Counted from the stretch's first letter, positions 8,450 to 16,169 are shown. The stretch is 22,609 nucleotides of DNA from Amnimonas aquatica (GCF_002943415.1 NZ_PTQZ01000004.1:1-22609); one strand, 5' to 3'. The notes: generated by a model from the sequence alone, not told the origin. Translations and numbers: made by a program.

Positions 8450-9361
8450 TCATCCGCGCGGGTGGTGCTCCGCATGCAGCGACTGCAGCCGCTGCCGGGC
8501 CACATGGGTGTAGATCTGCGTCGTCGACAGGTCACTATGGCCCAGCAGGAGCTGGATAACGCGCAGGTCGGCGCCATGGTTGAGCAGGTGGGTGGCGAAG
8601 GCGTGACGCAGGGTGTGCGGCGACACCGGCGCGCTGATGCCGGCCTGCAGGGCATGCCGCTTGATCAGGTGCCAGAAGTTTTCACGCGTCATGGCCTCGC
8701 CGCGCCGGCTGAGGAACAGCGCGGTCTCGCCACGGCCGGCCAGCAGCTGCGGGCGCGCTTCGGCCAGGTAACGGGTGAGCCAGTCCGCCGCTGTCTCGCC
8801 CAGCGGCACCAGGCGCTCCTTGCGGCCCTTGCCGGTCACGCGCAGATAGCCGCCGCGCAGGTTCAGCGCCGCCAGCGGCAGCCCCACCAGCTCCGACACT
8901 CGCAGCCCGCAGGCGTACAGCAGCTCCAGCATGGCCTTGTCACGCAGGCCCAGCGGCAGGGCGACATCCGGCACTGCCAGCAGGGCCTCGACGTCGGCTT
9001 CGGACAGGTCCTTGGGCAGCGGCCGTCCAATGCGCGGCGCATCCAGCCCCACGGTCGGATCCTGCAGCGCCTGGCCGCGCGCCAGCAGGCCGCGCCAGCA
9101 GTGCCGCAGCGCCGACTGCAGGCGCGCCACCGAGCGCGGGCTCTTGGCCATGACCGCCGGGCTGGCGAGGTAGGCTGCCAGGTCCTCCGGCAGCAGCTCG
9201 GTCAGCGCGCGCGGCGCGGCCCACTGCGCCAGCGCGGCGGCATCGCTGACATAGGCGCTGCGCGTGTGCGGGCTCAGGCCCTCGGCGGAGAGCTGGTGCC
9301 GGAACGCCGTGAGCACGACATCGGAGGCCGGCGGGACGAGCGGTTGCGAAGCATCGGACAT
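8450..9361 (-). CDS. xerD: Site-specific tyrosine recombinase XerD
   Basis: Acts with XerC at dif to resolve chromosome dimers at the septum under FtsK control. The 303-aa length is close to E. coli XerD (298). A SAM-like core-binding domain (about 14-95) precedes the catalytic domain with the full active-site set: R154, K178, H249-x-x-R252, H275 and nucleophile Y284, spaced as in E. coli XerD. The open frame extends upstream to 9463, but that extension runs into the rplS terminator and a candidate xerD promoter. The ATG at 9361 (MSDASQ) is therefore preferred, although no strong ribosome binding site is visible. It could in principle be XerC, but the order rplS-xerD-dsbC and the closeness to XerD favour XerD. 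Confidence 0.92.
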   Translation of the reverse strand: MSDASQPLVPPASDVVLTAFRHQLSAEGLSPHTRSAYVSDAAALAQWAAPRALTELLPEDLAAYLASPAVMAKSPRSVARLQSALRHCWRGLLARGQALQDPTVGLDAPRIGRPLPKDLSEADVEALLAVPDVALPLGLRDKAMLELLYACGLRVSELVGLPLAALNLRGGYLRVTGKGRKERLVPLGETAADWLTRYLAEARPQLLAGRGETALFLSRRGEAMTRENFWHLIKRHALQAGISAPVSPHTLRHAFATHLLNHGADLRVIQLLLGHSDLSTTQIYTHVARQRLQSLHAEHHPRG

Positions 9362-9390
9362 GCGAGACGGCCGGTCGTGGCGATGGCCGC

Positions 9391-9419
9391 AGTGTAGCGC
9401 TGGCGACGGATGCTGTCGT
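9391..9419 (-). promoter_or_regulatory. Candidate xerD promoter
   Basis: On the minus strand, ACGACA (9419-9414, 4/6) and TACACT (9396-9391, 4/6) with 17-nt spacing, between the rplS terminator and xerD. A leader of about 23 nt would result. Its position supports the start at 9361. Confidence 0.45.
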
Positions 9420-9447
9420 GCCCGCCGGACGGCCCTCCCGAAGGCAT

Positions 9448-9473
9448 AAAAAAAGCCCGCCATGACGGCGGGC
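9448..9473 (-). terminator. Rho-independent terminator of the rpsP-rplS operon
   Basis: GCCCGCC (9455-9461) and GGCGGGC (9467-9473) form a perfect 7-bp stem with a 5-nt loop. On the minus strand it is followed by seven T (9454-9448); on the plus strand by CTTTTCT. It is a strong, potentially bidirectional terminator 32 nt after the rplS stop. Confidence 0.92.
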
Positions 9474-9504
9474 CTTTTCTGCGGCGGAGCGCGACGAACC
9501 GGTA

Positions 9505-9873
9505 TCAGTTCGCGCGCGGGGCCAGCTTCTCCTTGATGCGCGCGGACTTGCCCGAACGCTCGCGGAGGTAGTACAGCTTGGCGCGGCGGACATCACCACG
9601 ACGCTTCACGGTGATGCTGGCGACCACCGGCGAATGGGTCTGGAACACACGCTCCACGCCCACACCGCTGGAAATCTTGCGCACCGTGAAAGCCGAGTTC
9701 AGACCGGCGTTCTTGATAGCGATGACCACGCCTTCATAGGCCTGGAGACGCTCGCGATCGCCTTCCTTCACCTTCACCTGGACGACGACGGTGTCGCCCG
9801 GGGCGAAGGACGGAATGTCCTGCTTCAGCTGCGCGTTTTCGACTGCCTGCACCAGGGGATGCTTGCTGCTCAT
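9505..9873 (-). CDS. rplS: 50S ribosomal protein L19
   Basis: L19 sits at the 30S-50S interface (bridge B8 area). The 122-aa protein matches bL19 along its length: [12 protein letters not shown] near the N-terminus, [16 protein letters not shown], the conserved block [16 protein letters not shown], and the basic C-terminus [19 protein letters not shown]. The open frame extends 16 codons upstream, but the ATG at 9873 has a GGAG site 7-10 nt upstream and gives the usual N-terminus ([14 protein letters not shown]). It is the last gene of rpsP-rimM-trmD-rplS. It is separated from trmD by 159 nt, unusually far within this operon, and that gap holds paired hairpins and a direct repeat (see 9890-10015). 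Confidence 0.97.
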   Translation of the reverse strand: MSSKHPLVQAVENAQLKQDIPSFAPGDTVVVQVKVKEGDRERLQAYEGVVIAIKNAGLNSAFTVRKISSGVGVERVFQTHSPVVASITVKRRGDVRRAKLYYLRERSGKSARIKEKLAPRAN

Positions 9874-9889
9874 GTTGTCTCTCCACTTC

Positions 9890-10015
9890 CGGTCACAGAG
9901 GCTCAGGCGCGTATGACCCATCAGACTCGGCGCCTGTCTGACCCGGGCTTGTGCACATGGCAGATCCTCGGGCGGCGCCTTCTATGGATCGCAGAGGCTA
10001 AGGCGCGTGCGATCC
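9890..10015 (-). repeat. Direct repeat and alternative hairpins in the trmD-rplS gap
   Basis: An imperfect 30-bp direct repeat (9890-9919 and 9986-10015, 23/30 identical, with a 16/17 core at 9896-9912 and 9992-10008). Each copy contains one arm of a perfect 7-bp inverted repeat. CAGGCGC (9904-9910) pairs with GCGCCTG (9930-9936), and GCGCCTT (9975-9981) pairs with AAGGCGC (10000-10006). Because the arms are near-identical, swapped pairings are possible. No U-tract is present. It may be an RNA leader controlling rplS relative to trmD; the role is unproven. Confidence 0.55.
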
Positions 10016-10032
10016 CCTCGAACCCCGCCGGA

Positions 10033-10782
10033 TCAGGCCTTGTCGGCCCGGTCCAGCAGGGTGCGTTCCTCTTTGCTCAGCTCGCGGCCGGCCAGCAGAT
10101 CCGGGCGGCGCGCGCGCGTGCGCAACAAACTCTGCTGCAGGCGCCAGCGACGTATCGCGGCATGGTCGCCACTCAGCAGCACGGCCGGCACCGGATCACC
10201 CTCGTACACCTCGGGTCGGGTGTAGTGCGGGCAGTCCAGCAGACCGTCCGTGAACGAATCCTCGTCGGCGGATGCCACGGTGTTCAGCACACCCGGCAGC
10301 AGTCGCGCCATCGCGTCGATCAGCACCATGGCCGGCAGCTCGCCGCCGGACAGCACGTAGTCGCCGATCGACCACTCGGCATCGACCTCGCGCTGTATCA
10401 GGCGCTCGTCGATGCCCTCGTAGCGGCCGCAGAGCAGGATCACGCCCTGCTCGCCGTGGCTCGCCACCAGTTCCCGCACGCCGGGCTGGTCCAGCCTGCG
10501 CCCCTGGGGCGACAGGTAGATGACCGGCGCCTCGACGCCCTTCGCCGCCGCCGCCGCGCGGGCCGCCGCGATGGCGCGCCGCAGCGGCTCGATCAGCATC
10601 ACCATGCCGGGGCCGCCACCATAGGGACGATCATCGACCCTGCGGTAGTTGTCCTCGGTGAAATCCCGGGGATTCCAGCTCTCCAGCACCAGCCTGCCGG
10701 TCGCCACCGCGCGGGCGGTCACGCCCGACTCGCTGATGGCCCGGAACATGTCCGGAAACAGGGTGACCAGGCCTACCCACAT
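10033..10782 (-). CDS. trmD: tRNA (guanine-N1)-methyltransferase TrmD
   Basis: SPOUT-class enzyme that methylates G37 of tRNAs reading CUN, CCN and CGG, using S-adenosylmethionine, and so prevents +1 frameshifting. The 249-aa length is close to E. coli (255). Visible signatures are the start [13 protein letters not shown], the RPYGGGPGM block (52-60), YLSPQGRRL (89-97), [14 protein letters not shown] and [15 protein letters not shown] (the trefoil-knot SAM site, about 116-152), and the catalytic Asp in EDSF (D175). The frame is open upstream to 10854, but the start at 10782 gives the family N-terminus and has a GAGGGCGG site. It lies 76 bp after rimM in the conserved ribosomal operon. Confidence 0.96.
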   Translation of the reverse strand: MWVGLVTLFPDMFRAISESGVTARAVATGRLVLESWNPRDFTEDNYRRVDDRPYGGGPGMVMLIEPLRRAIAAARAAAAAKGVEAPVIYLSPQGRRLDQPGVRELVASHGEQGVILLCGRYEGIDERLIQREVDAEWSIGDYVLSGGELPAMVLIDAMARLLPGVLNTVASADEDSFTDGLLDCPHYTRPEVYEGDPVPAVLLSGDHAAIRRWRLQQSLLRTRARRPDLLAGRELSKEERTLLDRADKA

Positions 10783-10858
10783 GGCACCGCCCTCTTTCGG
10801 CGCCGCGCATGCGGACGCCCGATCCTCCGGCACATGGCGCCGCGCCGGCAGCAATCCG

Positions 10859-11413
10859 TCAGTAGTCGGGCTGCCAGTCCACCGTGATGCGCCGGTTCAC
10901 GCGATCCACGAAGCGCACGACCCGGCCGGGCAGCCACGGCAGCAGGCGCTCCTCGCCATCGACACTGCCCTCGCAGGCACGAACCACGATGACGTCGTTG
11001 GCGCCGGTTTCCATCAGCGCGTGCACCTGGCCGAGCAGGACACCCTGCTCGGTGATCACACGCATGTCGATCAGCTCGGACCAGTAGTACTCGTCTTCAT
11101 CCAGCGCGGGCAGCGATGCCTTCGGCACCCAGATGCCGGCGCCGAGCAGGCGGTCGGCGGCATTGCGGTCGTCACAACCGGCAATGCAGGCCACCAGTCC
11201 CTTGCCCTGGGCACGATGGCCGGCCAGTTCGACCGCCTCCAGCGTGCCGGCACGATCCAGATACCAGGGACCGTACTCGAATATGTTGGCAATGGGCTCG
11301 GTGCGGGACATCACCCACACCCAGCCCTTGATGCCATAGGCGGTATGCACATGACCGACCTGGATCAGCGTCTCGCGCTCAGGCACGGTCCGTGCCGACA
11401 CCGCCTCGGTCAT
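10859..11413 (-). CDS. rimM: 16S rRNA processing / 30S maturation factor RimM
   Basis: Assembly factor that binds S19 and helps the 30S head mature. The 184-aa length is typical. The N-terminal RimM barrel ([18 protein letters not shown], residues about 20-37) is followed by a C-terminal PRC barrel ([11 protein letters not shown] ... [19 protein letters not shown] ... RRITVDW). The GTG/ATG-rich open frame extends upstream through rpsP, but the ATG at 11413 lies 2 nt after the rpsP stop and gives the normal length. Reinitiation from rpsP is likely. The PRC domain carries a Leu-Leu-Pro-Trp segment where many relatives have Leu-Ile-Pro-Phe; I attach no importance to it. Confidence 0.95.
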   Translation of the reverse strand: MTEAVSARTVPERETLIQVGHVHTAYGIKGWVWVMSRTEPIANIFEYGPWYLDRAGTLEAVELAGHRAQGKGLVACIAGCDDRNAADRLLGAGIWVPKASLPALDEDEYYWSELIDMRVITEQGVLLGQVHALMETGANDVIVVRACEGSVDGEERLLPWLPGRVVRFVDRVNRRITVDWQPDY

Positions 11414-11415
11414 GA

Positions 11416-11664
11416 TCAGGCGCTCTTCTGAGCTTCCTTGACCAGCTGGGCGACGCGGTCGGAGGTCTGGGCGCCGTTGCTGACCCAGTAGGTCAGACGC
11501 TCCAGGTTCAGACGCAGACGCTCTTCCTGACCACGGGCGACCGGGTTGAAGAAGCCGACGCGCTCGATGAAGCGGCCGTCGCGGGCGCTGCGGCTGTCGG
11601 TCACGACGATGGAGTAGAACGGACGCTTCTTGGCGCCGCCGCGGGCGAGACGAATGGTGACCAT
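11416..11664 (-). CDS. rpsP: 30S ribosomal protein S16
   Basis: Small-subunit protein needed for assembly of the 30S body. The 82-aa product matches bS16: N-terminal [16 protein letters not shown], then [24 protein letters not shown], and the C-terminal [18 protein letters not shown]. The ATG at 11664 is preceded by an AGGAACC site. Upstream in-frame codons run through the leader hairpin and are not part of the protein. It is the first gene of the operon, with rimM starting 2 nt after its stop. A candidate promoter (11748-11777) and a perfect leader inverted repeat (11686-11723) lie upstream. Confidence 0.97.
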   Translation of the reverse strand: MVTIRLARGGAKKRPFYSIVVTDSRSARDGRFIERVGFFNPVARGQEERLRLNLERLTYWVSNGAQTSDRVAQLVKEAQKSA

Positions 11665-11685
11665 GATCAGGTTCCTGAATTTGTG

Positions 11686-11723
11686 TTTCCGTGGTCTGTC
11701 GGTCCGCGCGGGCGCCACGGAAA
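11686..11723 (-). promoter_or_regulatory. Perfect 9-bp inverted repeat in the rpsP leader
   Basis: TTTCCGTGG (11686-11694) and CCACGGAAA (11715-11723) with a 20-nt GC-rich loop, ending 21 nt before the rpsP ATG and inside the predicted transcript. No U-tract follows on the minus strand (ACACAAATT), so it is not a terminator. It could be a stabilising 5' hairpin or a protein-binding leader. Confidence 0.6.
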
Positions 11724-11747
11724 TCGGCCCTGCGCGGAAGGTCGCGG

Positions 11748-11777
11748 ATTGTACGGGAATTCAGCAGCGCTTGCCAG
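11748..11777 (-). promoter_or_regulatory. Candidate promoter of the rpsP-rimM-trmD-rplS operon
   Basis: On the minus strand, CTGGCA (11777-11772, 4/6) and TACAAT (11753-11748, 5/6) with 18-nt spacing. Transcription would start near 11741, giving a leader of about 77 nt that contains the inverted repeat at 11686-11723. Confidence 0.55.
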
Positions 11778-11887
11778 TGTGCCGCGGAGCCGCCGGACAT
11801 GACCCCGGAGACCGCCGCGGAAAGCGCCAGGCGCCGGCAAATCTGCTAGGCTGCGCGCCTGTTCCCGGCCGGCCGGTATCACCGCCC

Positions 11888-12796
11888 ATGCAGTATCAAG
11901 CTCCCCGCCAGTCCCTGGTTCACGGCCTCGCGCTGCTGACCCTGTCGGCAATGCTGTTCTCCGCCATGGGCGTGCTCATCCGCATGGCATCGCACACGGT
12001 GAACAACGAGACCGTCGTGTTCTTCCGCAACCTCACCGGCGCCCTCATGCTGCTGCCGCTGGTGGCGGTCCACGGCACCGGCCTGCTGAAGACCGCCGTG
12101 CCCATGCAGCACCTGTGGCGCGGCGTGGTCGGCCTGGCCGCCATGTACGGCTTCTTCTACGCCATCGCGCATATTCCGCTGTCCAGCGCCATGGTGTTCA
12201 CCTACTCGTCGCCGGTGTTCATTCCGCTGATCGCCTGGCTGGTGCTCAAGGAGACGCTGACCTGGCGCATGGGCGTGGCCGCCCTGCTCGGCTTCATCGG
12301 CGTGCTCATGGTGTGCCGGCCCGATGTCGAGGGCATGGGCTGGATCGCGGTGATCGGCATCGTCTCCAGCCTGCTGGCCTCGCTGGCCTTCGTCACCGTG
12401 CGCTCGCTGTCGGCCACCGAGCCGACCATCCGCATCGTGCTCTACTTCAGCCTCATCTCCACCGTGGTCTCGGCCATTCCCATGACCTGGGCCTGGCGGC
12501 CGCTGGATCCGCACGAACTGGCGCTGGTGGTCGGCGCCGGCGTGCTGGCCACGCTCAGCCAGCTCGCCATGTCGCGCGCCTACAGCCTGGCGCCTGCCGG
12601 CAAGATCGGTCCGGCCGCCTACCTCGCCATCGTGTTCGCCGGCTTCTGGGCCTGGCTGCTCTGGAACGAGGTGCCGGACCACCTGGCCATCGCCGGCATC
12701 GTGGTCATATTTCTCGCCACCCTGCTGTGCCTGGAGCGGCCGCGCCGCCGGCGCGCCACCGAGCCCGACCCGCTGGAGGAAACGCCGGGGGTGTGA
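11888..12796 (+). CDS. EamA/DMT-family membrane transporter
   Basis: A 302-aa inner-membrane protein with about ten hydrophobic segments arranged as two EamA repeats (roughly 10-145 and 150-280), the standard length and layout of drug/metabolite transporters. The first repeat ends with the typical SSPVFIPLIAWLVLKETLTWRMGVAALLG, and the second with the AYLAIVFAGFWAWLLWNEV block. The substrate cannot be told from sequence. Relatives export amino acids, purines or other small metabolites. The ATG at 11888 is chosen because it begins the first membrane segment; the frame is open upstream into the rpsP leader. An extended -10-like TGCTAGGCT at 11844-11852 may be its promoter. It is divergent from rpsP and convergent with the glycosyltransferase gene, 9 nt away. 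A role in the neighbouring glycan pathway is possible but unsupported. Confidence 0.88.
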   Translation: MQYQAPRQSLVHGLALLTLSAMLFSAMGVLIRMASHTVNNETVVFFRNLTGALMLLPLVAVHGTGLLKTAVPMQHLWRGVVGLAAMYGFFYAIAHIPLSSAMVFTYSSPVFIPLIAWLVLKETLTWRMGVAALLGFIGVLMVCRPDVEGMGWIAVIGIVSSLLASLAFVTVRSLSATEPTIRIVLYFSLISTVVSAIPMTWAWRPLDPHELALVVGAGVLATLSQLAMSRAYSLAPAGKIGPAAYLAIVFAGFWAWLLWNEVPDHLAIAGIVVIFLATLLCLERPRRRRATEPDPLEETPGV

Positions 12797-12822
12797 TTTC
12801 CCCGCTCACTGCTGCGGGAAAT
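12796..12822. other. Inverted repeat spanning the two convergent gene ends
   Basis: The arms ATTTCC(C)CCGC and GCGGGAAAT pair with one bulged base and an 8-nt loop, overlapping the 9-nt gap between the EamA and glycosyltransferase stop codons. It is shared by both transcripts. There is no U-tract on either side, so its action as a terminator is uncertain. Confidence 0.35.
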
Positions 12823-14350
12823 AACGCTCGATGAACTCGCACTCGCACTCCGGCAGCCAGTCCGGGAAGGTGTAGTAATGCGCGCGGATCTCGGGCAGCA
12901 CGGTCTCGCGGTAGTGCGCGTAGCGGAAGCCGCGGCCGAGCACGAAATGGAAATCCTGGCCTTCGAGGCTGACCGTGAAGCTGCTCGCCGATGCGAACCA
13001 GTCGGCGACCTCGGCGGCCTCGCGGGTGCGCTTGATCAGCACCAGCACATCGCGCCCGTCCACCGTGCGCAGGTCGGTCCAGGCGTCATCCTGGCGGGCG
13101 TAGCGGGAGCCGGTGCCGAGCACCATGACTGGCGTCCTGACCTGGTACGACAGCACCGAAGATGCCGTGTAGCCGCGCGTGGCCAGCGCCAGCGTGGCCG
13201 GGTCCGCGCCCTGCTCCGCCGCCGCTTCGCGGGCGAGCGCGAGGATGGCCGGCGCCTCGCGCATGGCCAGCAGGTTCCACTGCACCGCCGGCCGGCTCTG
13301 CCAGGCCTGGTAGGGCAGCAGCAGCACGACGAACAGCACCACCACGTGCACCACGCTGATCCAGCTCACCGTGCGCGTGATGCGCGCCAGGCGCTCCACG
13401 CCCAGCGGCCACAGCAGCACCAGCACCATGGGGTAGAACCACAGCACCCAGTGCAGGCCGATATCCTTGCGCAGGCTGAGCAGCAGGTAGCCGATGAAGC
13501 CGGTCAGCGCCAGCGTGCGCGCCAGCGACAGCACCGGCAGCATGGCCGCCTCCGGGCGCGGCTGGCGACCGGCATCGCGCAGGCCCAGCAGCACCGGCGG
13601 CAGCACCACGTAGAGCATCATGGCGACATAGGCCAGCAGGCTGGCGAGCTGGATGCCGCCGGCGTCATCGTTGCGGTTGACCAGGTTGAACAGCAGGTTG
13701 CTCCAGCAGTGCGTGAGGTTCCAGTGCAGGTTGACCAGGCCGAAGGGAATCGCCGCCAGCACCAGCACCAGCCCCTGCGCCCAGGCGCGGCGGTGCACGC
13801 CGAAGTAGAAGATCAGGTAGCCGATGCCGAGCAGCACGGCGAAGTACTTGGACAGGAAAGCCAGGCCCAGGCCGGCGCCGGCCAGCGCCGCCCACGCCAG
13901 GCTGTTCCGGCCCAGGGCGCGCGAAGCCGCCAGGAACGACAGCGCCGCGAACAGGATGCAGCCGGTGTCGGTGAGCGTGAAGACATTGATCAGGCTCAGC
14001 GGGCTGAGCGTGAACAGCACCGCCAGCCAGCGCGCGCGCTGCTCGCCGTGTCCGCGCAGGAAGGCGTACAGCGCCCAGGCGATGACCAGCTCGGTGACCA
14101 GCCCCGGCATGCGCAGCCAGACCCGGTGCTCGCTGACCAGCTGCTGCACCCACATCATCCAGCCGGCCATGGGCGGATGATCGTAGTAGCCGTAGTCGAG
14201 GTGACGGCCCCAGAGCACGAAATAGGCCTCGTCGCCGGTCATAGGCAGCAGCCAGGCCAGCGCCAGCTTGATGATCAGCACCGGCACCAGGATCACCGGC
14301 CAGGAGGCGGACAGCCAGCGCTGCATGCCGCCGGTCAGGATACGTGACAT
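12806..14350 (-). CDS. GT-C glycosyltransferase (PMT_2/ArnT-like), candidate D-arabinofuranosyltransferase
   Basis: A 514-aa polytopic membrane protein with about 10-12 hydrophobic segments in the first 380 residues and a soluble C-terminal part. The first periplasmic loop has the Asp-Glu pair D40-E41 (TGDEAYF) and the YGYYDHPPMAGW block (53-64), the hallmark of PMT_2 family enzymes that use polyprenyl-phosphate sugars, such as ArnT with undecaprenyl-P-L-Ara4N. It is the last gene of the cluster and overlaps the upstream stop by 1 nt (TGATG), which fixes the start at 14350; no good ribosome binding site is seen. By context the donor should be polyprenyl-P-D-arabinofuranose made by the five genes upstream. 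The acceptor (LPS, pilin, other glycan) cannot be seen. The family is firm; the arabinosyl specificity is inference. Confidence 0.82.
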   Translation of the reverse strand: MSRILTGGMQRWLSASWPVILVPVLIIKLALAWLLPMTGDEAYFVLWGRHLDYGYYDHPPMAGWMMWVQQLVSEHRVWLRMPGLVTELVIAWALYAFLRGHGEQRARWLAVLFTLSPLSLINVFTLTDTGCILFAALSFLAASRALGRNSLAWAALAGAGLGLAFLSKYFAVLLGIGYLIFYFGVHRRAWAQGLVLVLAAIPFGLVNLHWNLTHCWSNLLFNLVNRNDDAGGIQLASLLAYVAMMLYVVLPPVLLGLRDAGRQPRPEAAMLPVLSLARTLALTGFIGYLLLSLRKDIGLHWVLWFYPMVLVLLWPLGVERLARITRTVSWISVVHVVVLFVVLLLPYQAWQSRPAVQWNLLAMREAPAILALAREAAAEQGADPATLALATRGYTASSVLSYQVRTPVMVLGTGSRYARQDDAWTDLRTVDGRDVLVLIKRTREAAEVADWFASASSFTVSLEGQDFHFVLGRGFRYAHYRETVLPEIRAHYYTFPDWLPECECEFIERYFPQQ

Positions 14351-15306
14351 CAGGAGGTCTCCTCTCGAACAGGTTGCGGTACTCCGGGCTGCGTGGGCAG
14401 GCTGAGGACCGCGAACAGGCCCAGCACCACCGCGAACCACAGCGTCGCCAGGCGGATCACCACCGTGGCCGCGACCGCCTCTGGCAAGGCCATGCCCTGC
14501 AGCACCAGCAGGCCGGTCATGGTCGCCTCGGTGCCGCCGAGGCCGCCGGGCAGGAAGCTCAGCGCCCCCACCAGCATGGCGAAACCGTAGATGAACAGCG
14601 CCAGCGACAGGGGAATGTCAGGCATCAGCGAGCGCAGCACCAGCCAGGCGCCGAAACCCTCGGCCAGCCAGGCCACCAGGCTCAGGCCCTGGGCCTGCCA
14701 GAGCAGCCTGCCGCGCCAGAACGGACGACTGCTGGCCGCAACCTCGGCCAGCCACTGCAGTCCCTTGCGGGTGCCGCCCGCCAGGCGGCGCAGCAGCTGC
14801 TCGGGCCAGCGCGTGCGCAGCAGCAGCAGGCCTGCGAGCAAGGCGGCCACCAGCAGCAGGAAATACACCTCGCCCTGGTGCAGATGCGTCAGGCCGAGCG
14901 CCGTCAGCACCACGATCGCCACCAGGTCGGCCAGGCGCTCGCTGAAGAACATGGCGGCGGAGTGGTGGTACTGCACGCCATAGGGGCGCAGGAACAGGCT
15001 GCGGATGAGCTCGCCGGCCTTGCCCGGCGTGGTGGTGAGCGCAAAGCCGGCGAAGTAGATGCGCTGGTTGAGCAGGCGTGGCAGCGGGTGCCGGTCCTGG
15101 CGCAGGTACAGCGCCCAGCGCTCGCCGCGCAGCAGGTAATTGCCCAGCGACAGCAGCAGCGACACCGCGATCGGCCAGAAACCGATGCGCTGCACCGCGT
15201 GCAGGACATCCTGCCAGCCCGACCAGAGCGCGAACACCAGATAGCCGGCCGCGCTCAGCCCCACCGAGAGCCACAGCAGCTGCTGCTGGCGCCGGGTCAG
15301 CGTCAT
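14350..15306 (-). CDS. LPG_synthase_TM (UPF0104-type) membrane protein, candidate lipid-sugar flippase
   Basis: A 318-aa protein with about eight predicted membrane segments. It carries the family's conserved spots: RGERW (60-64), TPGKAGELIRS (93-103), SERLADL (122-128) and SFLPGGLGGTEA (250-261). These define the lysylphosphatidylglycerol synthase TM/UPF0104 family (TIGR00374-like), whose members occur beside polyprenyl-sugar glycosyltransferases and are often proposed as flippases or helpers. It lacks the soluble aminoacyltransferase domain of MprF. It overlaps the UbiA-family gene upstream by 4 nt (ATGA) and abuts the glycosyltransferase downstream, so translation is coupled. In mycobacteria a GtrA-like protein (Rv3789) has been proposed for this step. 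None is present here, so this protein is the natural candidate for moving polyprenyl-P-arabinose across the membrane (inference). Confidence 0.8.
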   Translation of the reverse strand: MTLTRRQQQLLWLSVGLSAAGYLVFALWSGWQDVLHAVQRIGFWPIAVSLLLSLGNYLLRGERWALYLRQDRHPLPRLLNQRIYFAGFALTTTPGKAGELIRSLFLRPYGVQYHHSAAMFFSERLADLVAIVVLTALGLTHLHQGEVYFLLLVAALLAGLLLLRTRWPEQLLRRLAGGTRKGLQWLAEVAASSRPFWRGRLLWQAQGLSLVAWLAEGFGAWLVLRSLMPDIPLSLALFIYGFAMLVGALSFLPGGLGGTEATMTGLLVLQGMALPEAVAATVVIRLATLWFAVVLGLFAVLSLPTQPGVPQPVREETS

Positions 15307-16169
15307 GCCACCAGCGCCACGGTCAGCACCAGCCAGAACAGACCGACAACCACGATGTGGCGATCGTGCAGCAGGTCATGCGACGGATCGCCGCCGCTGT
15401 CCTGCTGGTGCAGCAGGTAGAGGTAGCGGAAGCAGGCGTAGATCACCAGCGGCACGGTGAAGATCAGATTGTCAGTGTCGTGGATGCGGCGCACGTCCGG
15501 GTCCATGGCGTACAGGCTGTAGCTCAGGATCATGCCCGTGCAGGTGATGCCGATGAGCTTATCGAGCAGCGCCGGCGAATATTCGCCGAGCACCTTGCGA
15601 TGCTCGCTGCCATCGCCGTGCAGCGCGATGATCTCGGCGCGGCGCTTGATGAAGCCGAGGAACAGCGTGGCCCACATGCCGCAGAACAGCAGCCAGTTCG
15701 ACGGCGGAATGTCGACGCCGTCGGTGCCGGCGAGGATGCGCAGCATGAAGCCGGCGGAAATGCAGAAGATGTCGAGCAGCACGACCTGCTTCAGCTTCAG
15801 CGTGTAGGCGATGTTGAGCACCAGATAGGCGAGCACGTAGCCGGCCACCGGCGGATTCGCCAGCCAGGCCAGCCAGAGCGCGACGGCGGCGAGTCCGCCG
15901 GTGAGCAGCCAGGCCTGCGGCAGCGACACGGCGCCGGAAGCGATGGGCCGCAGGCGCTTGGTCGGGTGGTTGCGGTCCTGCTCGCGGTCGAACAGGTCAT
16001 TGAGCACGTAGACGCTGCTGGAGGCCAGGCAGAACGCCACGAAGGCGAACAGCACCGCCGCCACCAGGGAAGGCTCCTGCCAGCCATGGCCGAAGACCAG
16101 GCCGGTGAACAGGAAACCGTTCTTCACCCACTGATGCGGCCGCATGAGCCGAAAGATATTGCCGAGCAT
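15303..16169 (-). CDS. UbiA-family 5-phosphoribosyl-1-phosphate:polyprenyl-phosphate transferase (DPPR synthase-like)
   Basis: Predicted to join PRPP to polyprenyl phosphate, forming polyprenyl-P-ribose-5-phosphate, the committed step of D-arabinose donor synthesis. The 288-aa protein has about nine membrane segments. The first Asp-rich motif NDLFDREQD (57-65) is followed by HPTKRLRPIASG (68-79), the version seen in mycobacterial Rv3806c and relatives rather than in UbiA, MenA or CyoE. The second motif is LLDIFCISAGFMLR around D133, then AGTDG. It has an AAGGTAGG site before the ATG and lies 56 bp after the HAD gene. It overlaps the next gene by 4 nt. An aromatic prenyltransferase role is less likely given these motifs and the DprE1/DprE2 neighbours. 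Confidence 0.88.
   Translation of the reverse strand: MLGNIFRLMRPHQWVKNGFLFTGLVFGHGWQEPSLVAAVLFAFVAFCLASSSVYVLNDLFDREQDRNHPTKRLRPIASGAVSLPQAWLLTGGLAAVALWLAWLANPPVAGYVLAYLVLNIAYTLKLKQVVLLDIFCISAGFMLRILAGTDGVDIPPSNWLLFCGMWATLFLGFIKRRAEIIALHGDGSEHRKVLGEYSPALLDKLIGITCTGMILSYSLYAMDPDVRRIHDTDNLIFTVPLVIYACFRYLYLLHQQDSGGDPSHDLLHDRHIVVVGLFWLVLTVALVA

Noticed and set aside
9362..9463. 34-codon N-terminal extension of xerD
   Set aside because: It would begin inside the rplS terminator hairpin and upstream of the candidate promoter, and it is absent from XerD proteins.
10783..10858. Repeated GCGCGGCGCC 10-mer in the rimM-trmD gap
   Set aside because: Short, GC-only and palindromic at its core; expected by chance in DNA of this composition.
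11888..12796. EamA transporter as the flippase of the arabinose pathway
   Set aside because: It is on the opposite strand, convergent with the cluster, and EamA sequences do not predict substrate; the coupled UPF0104-type protein is a better candidate.
12878..14347. Plus-strand open frame of 489 codons opposite the GT-C transferase
   Set aside because: Gln/His/Arg-rich translation with no membrane segments or motifs, mirroring codon bias of the real gene.
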